Shown piece by piece: positions 52,616-64,000 of a stretch of 64,000 nt of DNA. The stretch comes from Ashinkailepas kermadecensis. Its lineage: Eukaryota; Arthropoda; Thecostraca; Neolepadidae. Under the pieces are notes generated by a model. It ran no database searches. It was not told where the DNA came from and saw only the letters and a list, made by a program, of their open reading frames with translations. Every line of letters begins with the position of its first letter. Within the stretch, counting starts at the first letter, position 1. Where the stretch lies: assembly GCA_034440615.1 (NCBI GenBank), contig JAOTOM010003847.1, forward strand, positions 124,001 to 188,000. The letters are read 5' to 3'. A program made the position numbers and the translations under genes.

Positions 52616-54680
52616 ATGACTAGCATGCCATGGACACGACCTTGAGGGACTGCCCCGGCTGTGTGGTCGAGTTTGAGTTGAACACGTGCAACAATAGAAG
52701 AAGTTGCGCTCTTTCAAACGGCATGCGTATTTTTGCCAACCCGGTTCCAACACCTCGCAATTTGCTCACCGCGGTTACCCCAGATGGCAGCATGATTCCT
52801 GTCGGGTTACCCCAGTTCACTTTCTCAGAAGTAATATCGCTCGCCATTATCGCTAGTGTCAGCCAATCAGCTTGCAAATTGTCCCACTATGACAGCAACA
52901 ATAGCAGCGTGTGAACATAATGGCGTCCAGCAGCGTCGGCCATATTGATGGTGATATATCGAATCTCACTCTGGGCTCTATGTTGTGCTGAAACAAGATG
53001 AGATCTTCGGTTGGCCTGTGTGGTATTTATGGGTATTGATGTCTATATTAGGAGATGTGAGATCTCTTTGAGATACTCGGCCTCTTCGACCTTGTTTGCG
53101 ATTTGTCTCTGCTGCTGTATGTCTGCTCTTTTTGTCTCACTGTATGGTTGGATTCCCAGCTCGTTCTAGTGCTGAATCTTCGTGTGTCCAGTATCGATAC
53201 CAGGTGGACTAACGATAAGTAATATCAAAAACATAAATTATTGATGTTGGAATGCCCAAATGCACATTATATTGCCGTCAAGCGTTATTCCCAGTTTCAA
53301 ATAGCCGTTGGAATGTGTTTTGGGAAGTCATCCACGACTGGGACAGTACCTTCTATTGACATGGCCATGGCCTGCCACATGACCGGGATCGGTGTAGGTA
53401 GCCCAGTGGCGTGTTTACACGTGTCGTCAGTAGTGGGCGCGCTATTCAATGCACTTTCTGTACGGAGTGATGGTGAGCCTTTGGCCACCTCTTGCCGAGT
53501 TAATTAACCTCTGTACGCATTTCAGAATGACCAAAATATCGATAGTAAAGAGAGTGAAGACGGTGAATCAACGCAGGGAGATCGTCTGAATCGAGTCAAG
53601 GCCCGACGACAGAATCCACGAGTCTCAGCTGCCAGCTTTGTCTCGTGAGTTGTCATCAAGCTGGTAAAAGCCAACTTCTCTGCTGCGTCATATGTTGCGG
53701 TATGTTGCCGGGGGCGGCGCTGGGTATTTAAAAGTAGGTAGACAGCAAATATGCGTAGTTCTGCTTGAATATATATATATACGAAATATATTTGAAGTCG
53801 TTTCCGCCAACAAAAGATGTTAAGCATATCACTGCCTCTACGCATGAGTAAGCAATGTTTACCTTGCTTTGTTTATGTTTTGTTGGCGCTTGTTTGTGCT
53901 TGCTTGCAGGGTTTACCTTTCATTCGTGTGCTCCTCCACTGTGTTCATGGTCTAATTTCTAATTCCACATTTATGGTCTAATTTTCCCTCCATTACGCAA
54001 ATCATCAACGTGGGCTTTGAAGTTATTGTGATTACTTCCGGCAAGAAGTGCCTGCTAGCAGCGTTCTCAAATGCTGCAATTTAGGGTCACCAGTCTCGCG
54101 TCGTTGCTTGTGTTCCATGACAGGCATGGCATGCATCAGACACACGTAGCATTTTCGGAGACACCTGTCTGTCTGGTGCTGGTCCATGCTGCAGAGCCCA
54201 TCGATCAGGTCATTTTGGGCGTAGACTTAACCGCAGCACAGGATGGCTGGTGCCGCTGTACTTGGGGTCTACGAGCTCGTGCGGAGAGCTGGGCATACTC
54301 TGCATGTGTGAGGACTTGGTGTGCAGAGCTGATAAATACGACGTGCCCGCTGGATAACTAGGTCTATTCCGTATCAGCCATTATTAGGCTGCACAAGCAC
54401 GCCATCTGGAATGGTGCCCCAAGTTCCAGACTGAGCAGCAGTGTGTCTTGTTGACGTGCAGTGTTTCGTGCAGCAGTGTGTCGTGTTGTGAATGTCCAAT
54501 TCTTGTTCACTTGGGCATCAGATGTAAATGCACATCTGATAATTTTGTTATTAATGATGGAACTGAGACATCGGATAGTATATAATGCATCTTGTATGCA
54601 AGGGCGTCGCCACCGGGGGGCAGCGGGGGCAATCGCCCCTTTACCGTGAGACTGCCCCCCCCCTCCGCCCCCTGAAATTT
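52616..54680. other. No gene recognised
   Basis: Open frames of 85-107 codons at 52630-52914, 53241-53507, 53522-53845 and 54071-54361 have no recognisable motif. A MITE-like phrase AGGGCGTCGCCACCGGGGGG stands at about 54600. Confidence 0.35.
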
Positions 54681-54689
54681 TAGGAGGCC

Positions 54690-56570
54690 CCTATCCGGAA
54701 ATGCACAGCAAAAAAGTGAGCAAGGAGGCCGACGGGACAGAAGATCATGCTGTCAAGGAGGCTCCAAGACTGACGAGGCCCCCAGGAAATATAATCAGGT
54801 CTCTATAAGAGACGTAGAACAGAGATTGTGAGGAGGCCCCCAGGACGAAAAGGAGGCCCCATGACGTAGAACAGAGATTGGGAAGAGGCCCCCAGGACGA
54901 AACGGGGGCCCCAAGACGTAGAACAGAGATTTGGAGGAGGCCCCCAGGACGAAAGGGGGCCCCCAGGACGAAAAGGATGCACCCAAGGACGAAAATGAGG
55001 ACCCCAAGACGTAGAACAGAGATTTGGAGGAGGCCCCCAGGACGAAAAGGAGGCCCCTAAGACGTAAAGCAGAGATTGGGAGGTGGCCCCCAGGACAAAA
55101 AGGAGGCCCCCAGAACGAAAAGGATGCACCCAAGGACGAAGAGGAGGCCACCCAAGACGTAGAACAGAGATTGGGAGGAGGCCCCCAGGACGAAAAGGAT
55201 GTCCTCGGGACGGAAAGGATGCCACCGAGACGGGCAAGAAACCACCCAGGTTATACGAAAAGGCTTCCGATGGGTGGTACGATGTTTTTAATTTGGAAAA
55301 CGAGGCCCCCAAGACGAAAGAGGATGCCCGTTCAATATAAAATTAAGACATGATAGGGGAGATTTCTCCGGACGCAAGAGGGGCCCCCAGACGGGTAAGA
55401 AGGTCTCCGCAGGAATGAGAGAAGGCCACAGAAACCAGCCGGATGAGGCCCATATTTTGGAAAAGGAGGACCCTAGAAGAGAAGATCTAGGACTAGGACG
55501 CAAAAGCACCCTGCTAAAAGGATAATGAGGCTCCAAACACATGAGGAGGCCCCCATGACGTGAGAGGAGGCCCCTAATTTGAAAAAGGAGTCACCTAGGA
55601 GAGGGTAGGAGTCCCCAGAAATCAAGAGAGTGCCAAAAATGTCACGGAGGCAACCAGGATTGCAAAGGAGGCTCAAATACCGGAAGGGAGGCCCCGGAAT
55701 ATGAGAGGAGGCCCTAAGACGGAAAAGGAAGCCAGTGGATATGAGATGAGGTTTCGGAGACGCAAAAGCAGGCCCCAAAGGGGTGAGGTTCCGCCGAGAT
55801 AGAAAAGGATGATCCAGAGACGTGGCAGGAGGAACCTAATTCGGAAGAGAACGACACAATATTGTAAATGAGACCCCGTGATGAACGAGAGAGAGGCCAT
55901 TCGATAAGAGAGATGGCTCCCAGGCGGAAAAGAAGGCTCGAAGACGGCTAAGAAGGTCCCCGGGAAATAACAAGGGCACTTAGATAGGAAAGGTTGCCAG
56001 TAATTTGGCAGAGGAGGCGCCTGGGAGAGAAGAGGAGTCCACCAGGAGATAAGAGACCACCCTTAAGATGGATAAAGATCGAATCCACACGCAGAGCAGG
56101 AGGCCCCCAAGACGTGAGTGGAGGCCCATAATTTGAAAAGGAAGGCCTCTAGAAGAGAAATGAGGCCCCTGCCGGACTCGAGTGGAGTCCCTCAAGAAGG
56201 AGTAGGTCTCCAGGACCAAATGAGGCCCCGAAGACCGGAAATAGTTCCCAGGAAATGAGAGGAGGCCCTTAAGATGGGAGTGGTAGCAGGTATGGAACGA
56301 GGTGAGGTTTCCAAAATTGAAGATCCCCTCAAGAGGGGTAAGGCTTTGCTAGGATAAAGGAGGATTGTCCCAGAATGCAAGAGGAGGCCCTCCAAGACGG
56401 GATAGGAGGACCATTGAATATGGAGGAGGGTAGGACACACAAGGAGACGTCGAAAACCGATAAAACGGCTCTAGGAAATGAGACGAAACCCTTAAGACGC
56501 GACAGGAGGCCTATCATTTGCAAGAAGAAGCCCCTAAGAAATAGAAGGAGTCGTGTAGGATACTTTAAAA
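54690..56570 (+). repeat. Degenerate GGCCC repeat array 2
   Basis: The base word is GAGGCCCCCAGGACGAAAAG, about 20-25 bases. In the left part (54780-55260) it forms a higher-order unit with AAGACGTAGAACAGAGATT. To the right the words drift strongly but keep the GAGGCCCC + AGACG + purine grammar. Frames on both strands (for example WGPPFRPGGLL-like repeats) are by-products. Confidence 0.85.
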
Positions 56571-58060
56571 TCACGATATGGGCCCCAAAAGATCCGGCCG
56601 GGGCCCCCGCAAATTACGCTGAGCCTGGGGGTACCAAAAATGCACGCCCGGACCACGAAAATTATGCCAGATGAACGACATGTCGTACCGTGTCCAAACA
56701 GTCTCATTGGGACCAAAACAAATGAAACCGGAACAACGAAAAACAATCCGGACATGGATAATCACTCTGGGGGCCCAACAATGACGCCAAAAGCCCCCAA
56801 AACGCATTGGACCCCCAAAAGTGTCGAGGCCGCTATAGCTCGCGCTAGGGATCCAAGAAAATGGCGTCAGGGCCCAAAAGATCACATTGGACTAAAAAAA
56901 AGGTCGCATCGCAGCCCTTGAAAATCACACTGGAGGCCCAGAAGGTCGCGCCGGAGCCCCAAAAGTTGCAGCTGCTCCAAAAATTAATTTTAACCGGAAT
57001 GTCACTCTGGGACAAAAAAAAATCCTTCAGTGGCCGGAGTGCTATATCAAAGGGGCAAATGCCCCCTCCATCCTGAGAGGGATAAGCTCCCAAGAATCGT
57101 GCCGGGGCCTCAAAAATCGCGCTGAAGCCACCACAATTCGCGTCGGTCCACCAGAATTCGCGTATGGTTCTCCAAATAAATACGGCGATCCCCGGAAAAC
57201 TCGCTCCGAGGCCTGAAAAATTGCAACAGGAACCGCCAAAATCGCGTTGGGGCCACAGCTAAATACAATGCGTCTCACAAACTCGAACCGCCCCCCCCCC
57301 CCCAAATATCGCGCTCGGGACGCACAATTCCCAACGGTAGTCCCGTCGAGGCTCCCAAAAATTGGCGTCTAGGGCCACACGTAAGCACAGTGTGACCACA
57401 AACACCGGATCGGTATCCGAAAAATATCAAGCTGGAGCCCTCCAAAATAAGGAGGGATTCCAACAAATAAATGCCCAGGTAAAAAAATTGCTCTGGAGCA
57501 CCGAACATATTATCAGATGTCTTCACAAATTGCGTACGGCACCGAAAAACATACCGGATCTCGAACAATCGAGGTGGGATACAAAAACATGGCGCCAGGG
57601 GCTCGAGAAATCAGGCCGGGATTCGGACTTGCAAAAAAAATCAGGAAACATTCACAAAAATCGTATTGAGCCCAGAAAACTGGGGTTGGGTTTCCGGAAC
57701 CACGCGCCTGGGCGCGGTAAGTCGCTCTGGGACCTAGAAACATCGCACCGAAGCCCCAAAATTGTACTGGGGCCCCACAAGTTTGCGTAAGAAGCCCAAA
57801 ATAAACACATCTGGACCCTAAGAGCACAACGGGGGCCGAAAATACAACTGGTCCTCCAAAGCGCACAGTCTCACAAAAAGCGACAGGGCCTTAACACATG
57901 TGTTGCAGCCATAAATAAACATACCGGGAGGTCTAAAAAATACACCGGAAGCTCTCAAGACACGCAGGGGTCATGATAACGCACAAGAGCCTGAAAAAGT
58001 GGCTGGGGCCGCAAAAGGCAACATGGTTCCAAAACAAACAAAAAGACCGGGCGCTAAATA
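56571..58060 (+). repeat. Degenerate GGCCCC/AAAATCGC repeat array 3
   Basis: The commonest word is approximately GGGGCCCCAAAAATCGCGCT, repeated every 28-30 bases with extreme divergence. Poly-C at 57292-57302 and many CCCAAAA and GGGGCC words occur. It directly continues array 2 with a change of wording at about 56570. Confidence 0.8.
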
Positions 58061-58699
58061 AACACATCGGGATCTTCGAAAACGCCATACGCGTAATGTT
58101 CTTAAATAATATCGAGAAAACCTGTCGGGCTCAACTCTAGTGGTGGCGGAACTCATGCCAGGTACATCGCCTTTCGTTTCAAATATAAAAATATACCTGT
58201 AACTTTGGCGTTGAGGCTCATTAACATCCAGGGAATTGTCCGCGCCCCCAAGCGCGCCCCGCCATATTATGAATGTCGGGCGGTCGGGGACCGGCCGCGG
58301 TCCGCGGGGCCCGCCGGCTATGGTGGAAAATAGTGTTAAAAGCCAATACGCAAAGTAACAATATGCGCAATATATCACTGTAAGTGGCAATGAAATTGAC
58401 GTCTGAAGGCAAGCTAACTTTCATAAATGCACTTCGCATCATATTTTATGGAGAAAGAGCCTCAAATTGTAACTATATTCTTCGCGCACGCACTAGTGAA
58501 CATCCGGGCGCGCTTATCGCGGGCGCATATTTCAGAGTCCCTGAATGGCATCAGGAACCTACCTGTTTTCTTTCTTTTCTGGAGATCCCCCGATGTCCGC
58601 ATTAACATTGCGTCTGACGCCTAACAGAAGATGACAGGACTATCCAGTGGACCAGGTTGTGAGTGACATCAACCTGGTCTGATTTGTCAGTGGGGCAAG
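58061..58699. other. No gene recognised
   Basis: A GC-rich patch at about 58255-58325 (GGGCGGTCGGGGACCGGCCG) follows the array. Short frames here are unsupported. Confidence 0.3.
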
Positions 58700-59177
58700 A
58701 CTAATGCTCTTTTCAGGCCACCTTTTATCAATTAAAATGTGATCATCATGCCCAAGATCATTGAGGTCTGGAATTCGGCAGTGCAGTGTTCTCTTGGGAA
58801 GGGCAAACTTGATGCCAAGGAGAGGTCCGTAGTCAAGTTACACATGGTATTTTATATTTTAACTTGCAAGTGTCAAATTACCAGTTGTGGCATCCAAGCC
58901 CACATTAACTGCTCCTGTAGCAGGGAGAAAAGATTCCTGTGAAAGATCTTGCCTTCATCAAGGCGCAAAAAGAGAAGGCTGGACGTAAAGGATCCCACCA
59001 AATGGGAAACCATGATATGTCAGGGCTGGGAATTGGGATTGGAGAGAAGTGGTGCTGAAGATGACTTTGTCCCTGAAGTTGGGCTCTTCCCTGAAATTGC
59101 CAGTGAGCCTGCAGCGAAGGTACAGAACAACTGTGATGAGATTCCAATCCTCCATCCTCATTGATGGGCGGATTGAT
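58700..59177 (+). pseudogene. Transposase fragment of element C, 5' part
   Basis: The frame at 58739-58942 reads KGKLDAKERSVVKLHMVF then LTCKCQITSCGIQAHINCSC, a Cys-rich block like that of transposon A (VCQCRMQSC...VDCSCP). It then shifts frame into FIKAQKEKAG-like sequence. The coding remnant runs to 59177, where element B was inserted; it resumes at 61667. Element C is thus the older host. Confidence 0.65.
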
Positions 59178-59185
59178 CTGACCAG
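59178..59185. repeat. Target-site duplication of element B, left
   Basis: CTGACCAG stands directly before TAGGGTGACC and recurs at 61659-61666. Confidence 0.8.
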
Positions 59186-59399
59186 TAGGGTGACCTTTTT
59201 TTAGACTTTTCGAATCGTTTTGCTAACTCCCCCATTCTGATACAGTTTTTGACGTTGATTCCGAATATCAACCTCTTTTCAAGTTTTTCGATTTTTCTTT
59301 GCCTGCACGGATCGATTGAAGTTTTTCGAATTCTAGATTTTTAAACATATTTTTAGCTGTGGTTACCAATAGAAGCAAAACAGCTTAAACTAGTGATTT

Positions 59400-60883
59400 C
59401 TATTAAAGCTTGGAAAATGAGATTCACAGAGAGGAGAACTCAGTTTTACCGACCTCTCCGTTGACTGCGAGTGACAAGGATCTCCTGGCTGAAGTGGTTC
59501 TTCGATGAGCTTTAGTATGTTTTCCTCATTCATATTTCGTGTTAAAGACTGTTCTATGTCTTGCCCGTCTGTCATACACTGATGAACGTTAGCCAATTCC
59601 GTGTATGACTCTGCACACCAGTTCACGCGCGGAGATTATAATGGCCGTTGATAATTGGAATGGTCGAATTGTGCCCCATTCCGTGGAGATGTTTTCTTTT
59701 GGCGCACGGTTTTGTTCATGCTGACAGCCTCCATCCTGACCGCTTAGTCATTGTCACCCAGCATGGCCAGCATGACGTTTTCTGGGTGTGCCATATGCAT
59801 GTTTCTCGTCGTGGTCTTTGTAATGGTTTCCATCTCGATGCCGTGGAAATGCTCTTTCTGTCGTCTCATCTGCTTGCACATGTGGCCGGCCGGGCCCATG
59901 CATCACATCCCACTTCTCTTTCATTGCCATCACAGTTTGCACACACACACACACACACACAACATATTTCACTAGGCTGCATACAGATGGCTCAGATACA
60001 GAGAAATAATAGCGTAGAATACGGATCTGGGCGTGTACCATCTCGCCATGTACGTTTTTTTTTTCATGCACACGATCTCACATACCATCAGTGGTACCAT
60101 TGGTCGATAACTTGGCACATTGATACAGCAGCCTCATATCAGTGCTTAGACCCCTGTTTTTCCGTTCAGCAGTCCAAACAGAACTCGATGGGGCAATTTC
60201 GCCTGGTGGCACAAGCAAAGAATTCGACCCACAGGTCGCCCCATCAGTTGCTCAAAATGTGCCATCCATCACCAATCGCCACCAATGAAGGCAATGTTTT
60301 GCGCACCTGCCATACGATCATGCAGAAAATATTTGAGCTTTTACGCGACACTGTGCCCGGTGTGCTTTCTGTCACACACAAAATGAACTACATGCACATC
60401 CCCGGGATGCATATTTACAGAGACATGGTGTACACTCATCTTTCCATACGACAAACGACACGATTTGATTTGATTACAACTCTCGTCTGGTCGTCACGAC
60501 CATCACAAAATATAGCAGTACAGTCCTTCGCCATACCATATGTTTATATTCCACACTTTCTGCTCACATCAATAGCTTTTCGTACCTTCGATTTCGTGAT
60601 TACACCCACACTTTTTCTCCCAAAGCGACAGAAACGATGTCAGTAATTTAGATGCCTTTCTTGCACCGGTATCGGTAGCGTCCAGTGTCTCCGCAACGGC
60701 GGTCAGATTGAATGGTTTGCTTCTCTTAGGTAAGTGCCAATAAGGCATGTCATACTCATCTGATTCATCGGCAGATTCTTCGGGTATATCATCATGTTGT
60801 CGCTGCTGAGACTGCTCGTCTGTTGAGCCGGCTTCGAATCGGGGAGCGCGTGCGACTGACTGTGACATTGACTGTGCTGCCAT
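59400..60883 (-). pseudogene. Transposase remnant of element B
   Basis: From 60883 an intact N-terminal stretch reads PYWHLPKRSKPFNLTAVAE, TDTGARKASKLLTSFLSLW and stops near 60569. Lower down, other frames give AKDCTAIFCDGRDDQTRVV, a LVAIG motif and, at 59626-59390, SLTRNMNEENILKLIEE and CHSQSTERSVKL. That order (GRxD, LVAIG, CHxQxxER) parallels the gene of transposon A. A 332-codon + frame at 59648-60646 is antisense to this remnant and is not a gene. Confidence 0.6.
59939..59961. repeat. (CA)n microsatellite inside element B
   Basis: Short CA run within the transposase remnant. Confidence 0.85.
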
Positions 60884-61658
60884 GTTTCTCCATTTCAGCG
60901 ACTTAGCTCGATCAACGTCATAGACCGCAGCTTTTGCAAGATTTGTTCCTCCAATAAAAAATGTAGGTGCCTACGTCGTCGACATGTTCATTGAACATGT
61001 CGACGATGTACATTTTGCTTGTAGGATCCACCATACTTCATCGATCTTAATGCTTAGAATGTATTAGATTCTAAGTATACCCCGCTGTGCACAATATTTA
61101 GATGAAATATTTATATGAAAGCTCACCGTGTATTCTGCTAATATCTACAAATTTGATATTAAAATGTTTACACTTGGACACTGATGGCTACCAGTTCTCA
61201 CCCATATGCTTGGAAGGAATTGTGAGCATATCTAGTTTGCCATCCAATAATTAATATAGTCGTCAATATTACATCGTCGCCACAATATCGCCTAATGCAG
61301 TGTGGAACGAGACGTCTGACACTAGCGCCATCTATGAAGGAAACCTGAACTATGCTCACGCTCCATTTGAAAGTTAATTTTCGGCATCAATGGATTATGG
61401 AAATGCACTGATCTTGCTGTCAAGTGAATCTCAATTGTTCAAGCTTTAGCACAAATCACTGCTTTAAGCTATGTTTTGCTTCTATTGGTAACCACAACCC
61501 AAAATATGTCAAAAATATAGAATTAGAAAAACATCAATGGATCCGTGCGGGCAAGGAAAAATCGAAAAAGTTAAAAAGAAGTTGATATTCGGAATCAGCA
61601 TCAACAGCTGTATCACATTAAGGGGAGTTAGCAAAACATTTCGGAAAAAGTCTTAAAA

Positions 61659-61666
61659 CTGACCAG
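61659..61666. repeat. Target-site duplication of element B, right
   Basis: CTGACCAG, identical to 59178-59185. Confidence 0.8.
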
Positions 61667-61886
61667 TGTGGTGATGGATTTGATGGAAGCTGAGGGCAGT
61701 GACCAATCTTTTCCCGCAAAGATCAGAGGAGAACACTATAATGTTGCTAGTGAACCTGGCAGCTATTATCTGCTCCATTTTACCTCAGAGAAAGGAACTA
61801 AAGAGGAGTCACATGTTAAGTATATTGCCAAGTTCCTGTTTTCCTGCCTGAAGGAAACTTACAGAATTGCGCCAAATACACACTGA
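61667..61886 (+). pseudogene. Transposase fragment of element C, 3' part
   Basis: The frame reads AKIRGEHYNVASEPGSYYLL, then YIAKFLFSCLKE, matching the segment that follows the FDGRxD motif in this family. Removing element B and one target copy joins IDGRIDLTS in frame with VVMDLM, so the insertion split a once continuous coding region. It ends at TGA 61884-61886 inside the hairpin region. Confidence 0.65.
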
Positions 61887-62235
61887 TCGATGTCTTTTCA
61901 CCGTATTAGATGAGTTGAGGCAGTTAAGAATACACACTGATCGATGTCTTTTCACCGTATTAGATGAGTTGAGGCAGTTAAGAGAAAATTAACATATGAA
62001 ATGTAGAAATTCATCACATCACAATTCAACGATGGGTTACATCGCAAGTCAATTAGAGGTTGGTGATTGATTTGTTGTGTTGACCCATCTCTACCCTGAG
62101 CCCATCTCTAATTGAATTGTGATATGATGAATTTCTACATTTCATATGTTAACTTTTCTCTTAACTGTCTCAACTGATCTAATACGGTGAAAAAAACATC
62201 GATCATTGTGTATTTGGGGCAATTCTGTAAGTTAC
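61855..62235. repeat. Inverted repeat with an internal 54-bp duplication
   Basis: The left arm (ACTTACAGAATTGCGCC... ACATATGAAATGTAG) recurs inverted up to about 62235. In the left arm a 54-bp unit (61875-61928) starting AATACACACTGATCGATGTC is exactly duplicated (61929-61982). The right arm has it once, so the duplication came after the inverted repeat formed. Confidence 0.8.
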
Positions 62236-62600
62236 TTTCGTAGATCGTCCATCGGGAAAATCTGAAATTTCAATCCCCCATTCCGTGGCTTTCTACCCAT
62301 TAATATTGGATGTAAATGACCCAACTGGCCCCAAATCGATGTCGAAGTTTATTTTAGAGCCATTTTCACGAAGATCGGTATAGTAGTTACTGAGATCGTC
62401 CATCGGGCATTTTCTATTGTTTTGATTACAGCATTTCAACGCCATTTGGGGGCGATTTAGAGGTATTTTAAGAAAAATATGCATTACGGTTATAGGTCAA
62501 AACCACTACATTAATTAATAAATATCTATTACTGCAACATTCATCGACATCCACTTCATAATTGCTGAGATCGTCCATCGGGCAAAACAAGTGGGAATTT
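62236..62600 (+). repeat. Spaced repeat with GATCGTCCATCGGG
   Basis: GATCGTCCATCGGG stands at 62243, 62394 and 62569, each preceded by a GTTACT/TTGCTGA-type context. Spacings are 151 and 175 bases, suggesting an old tandem repeat. Confidence 0.55.
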
Positions 62601-62604
62601 TAGA

Positions 62605-62765
62605 CCCTCCCCTATTTCAGACGGAATTGAATTACTTCGACCACCAGATCACCCCAGATGGCGTGTCCATTGACCCCAACCGAATTCAGGTGGTTGCTGA
62701 CCTCCAGCCCCTAAGATCTGTAAAAGAGGCGAAACAGATTGTTTTCTATTTTCCCATTTATTTCA
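62605..62765 (+). mobile_element. Ty3/Gypsy retrotransposon fragment (RT C-terminal part)
   Basis: The frame reads LFQTELNYFDHQITPDGVSI, DPNRIQVVADLQPLRSVKEA and KQIVFYFPIYF. This corresponds to the FLGHxIxxxGI...DPxKIxAIxxWPxP segment after the RT active site in Ty3/Gypsy polyproteins. Neither LTRs nor other domains are present nearby. It is an isolated, truncated piece. Confidence 0.75.
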
Positions 62766-64000
62766 CTGGGAACATCCTAGGATATCATTTATACTCATCT
62801 TCTCATTATACATCGATCTAACAAATCAAGGAAAGGAAACGCATCACTTCTCATTAAATATAGCCCTGCCCCTACTCCTAATAGCAATAATTTCCTCAAT
62901 CTTCCTTGACACAGAAATCGTGTTTTCAAAATTATAATTACTTAGATACGAACCCGCACATAAAATACGATTTCCTACGATAACACCACAACTTTCCGAA
63001 GCATTCCTATGCAAACCCAATAAAACCTTCATTTCTTCCAAACTTAAGTTCACCAACTCCAGCTAAGGGTCTCAACCATCGATCTACGTCTTTCCAAAAT
63101 ATTTACCGTGTTCACAATCACACAGCTGGTGCGTTCCACGACAGATCGACCAATGCACTTCACCCCACACATTTTGTTTGAGACCAAAATTTGCTCACGG
63201 GGTAGTTTTTGGATATGAATACGGCTGTGCAAATTTCAGCCCGATTTGGACAACGGTTTTTGAGCTATGGCCTCCGGAATTATGATTTTGTCCAATAGCA
63301 TGGGTTGGTTTCACGATGGATATCTCATCAATAAGAAGCGGAAAGGTTGGCAAATTATATATATTTCAGAAGAAAAAAGATTAACCGAAACATTACCGAA
63401 ATAAAATATCAGTATTTCCTACATTTGATCTCGCGACCTCATCACCTCGTGACCTCGTAACCTCCCGTGACCCATGCAATTTCATAAATTTGACGGCGGA
63501 AATAAAAGTGGACATGATTTCACTGACCAAACAAAAATGAAAAATGTGTTCTTCTTATAAATATCCGATATGGCCGTTCGCTCTTCATGACTTTTTGCGA
63601 TTTTGCGTTTTCCGGGTAGGACGGATTTCGTGTAGGCTTTCTCCCATTGGAAAGCTACATGAGGTAGAACAATGACATACATACATATCATTGGAAATCG
63701 TTTTTCTAACAAAAACATTCATACCTTTTTAATGTAGATCTTATAGTTTCCCTTAAAAACCATCACGAATTTCAAGGTCACCAGTTACTGATAGGTCACC
63801 CATGGGTTTATTTACAAGTAGAGACGCAATTGTACTTCGGAACAACTGACATGTATTGAATAACATCAAACATGGAAACAACGCAACCCGACCCAATTAA
63901 ATCAGGTAATTACCTACATATTGAATCTGGCGCGGTAGGTAGGTACCTATAACAAACATGAGGATCACTTTGTGTCAGCGATCAAGTGTTAGGAAGGTTT
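62766..64000. other. No gene recognised
   Basis: AT-rich sequence with short frames only. GACCTCATCACCTCGTGACC at about 63437 is a small local repeat of GTGACCT-like words. The window ends without further structure that I can support. Confidence 0.35.

Larger units (their letters stand above)
59186..61658 (-). mobile_element. Element B: TIR transposon nested in element C
   Basis: Inverted repeats of about 250 bp (59186-59440 and about 61400-61658) share TTTTGCTAACTCCCC, GATTCCGAATATCAAC, GGTTACCAATAGAAGCAAAA and GAGATTCAC. The left end starts TAGGGTGACC, like transposon A. The right end stops at AGACTTTTT-type sequence and lacks the last 10 bases, yet the 8-bp duplication CTGACCAG directly follows. 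The inside holds a decayed transposase on the - strand. Divergence between the TIRs shows it is older than A. Confidence 0.8.

Noticed and set aside
54795..55312. WGPPFRPGG-type repeat proteins on the - strand
   Set aside because: They are translations of the degenerate GGCCC array, without conserved start or domain.
59648..60646. 332-codon + strand open frame
   Set aside because: It is antisense to the transposase remnant of element B. The - strand carries the recognisable motifs, and the + translation is His-rich with no family match.

Overview
This is a window of an animal nuclear genome. It has long introns with GT-AG borders, sparse GC-rich coding exons, and many decayed transposable elements on both strands. 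There are no operons, ribosome binding sites or prokaryotic genes. The organism is an invertebrate metazoan. The transposase families, CR1-like and I/Jockey-like LINEs and tRNA-derived SINEs would suit an arthropod such as a crustacean or chelicerate, but that placement is inference.

Two host genes can be read. The first, on the + strand, is a CDC14 dual-specificity phosphatase spread over about 31 kb (6245 to 37102). I assembled it from nine exons whose splice phases all agree; it gives an open frame of 433 codons plus stop. The catalytic signature HCKAGLGR is split by intron 7. The second, on the - strand (43182 to 44926), is the catalytic domain of a USP35/USP38-type deubiquitinase. Its catalytic Cys and His boxes are intact, but an in-frame TAG stands where the Cys box has its near-invariant Gln.

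Almost everything else is repeats. Upstream of CDC14 (1 to 5240) lie CR1-like LINE pieces, a SINE and non-autonomous TIR elements. CDC14 intron 1 holds a second copy of the roughly 950-bp TIR element, a dead transposase and small MITEs. Intron 2 holds a SINE, an I/Jockey-like LINE and a 1.6-kb minisatellite of 33-bp units. Intron 3 holds a hairpin with a hammerhead-ribozyme-like core. Intron 5 holds a LINE and a 2.2-kb foldback element with 8-bp flanking repeats, packed with TCAAGGTCA motifs. Between CDC14 and USP sits a palindrome of about 1.2 kb.

The most notable content is a group of related, poorly characterised DNA transposons. Element A (45328 to 49710) is complete at both ends: 590-bp inverted repeats, termini beginning TAGGG, a perfect 8-bp target duplication TTGGACAT and a three-exon frameshifted transposase. 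Element B (59186 to 61658) has termini and target duplication of the same type. It is inserted inside the transposase-like sequence of an older relative, element C. A fourth related transposase corpse lies at 11830 to 13104. The right third also carries three arrays of very degenerate GGCCC-rich repeats (51.9 to 58.1 kb), and a Ty3/Gypsy fragment lies near 62.7 kb. Family names come from recognising motifs by eye; no database search was possible.
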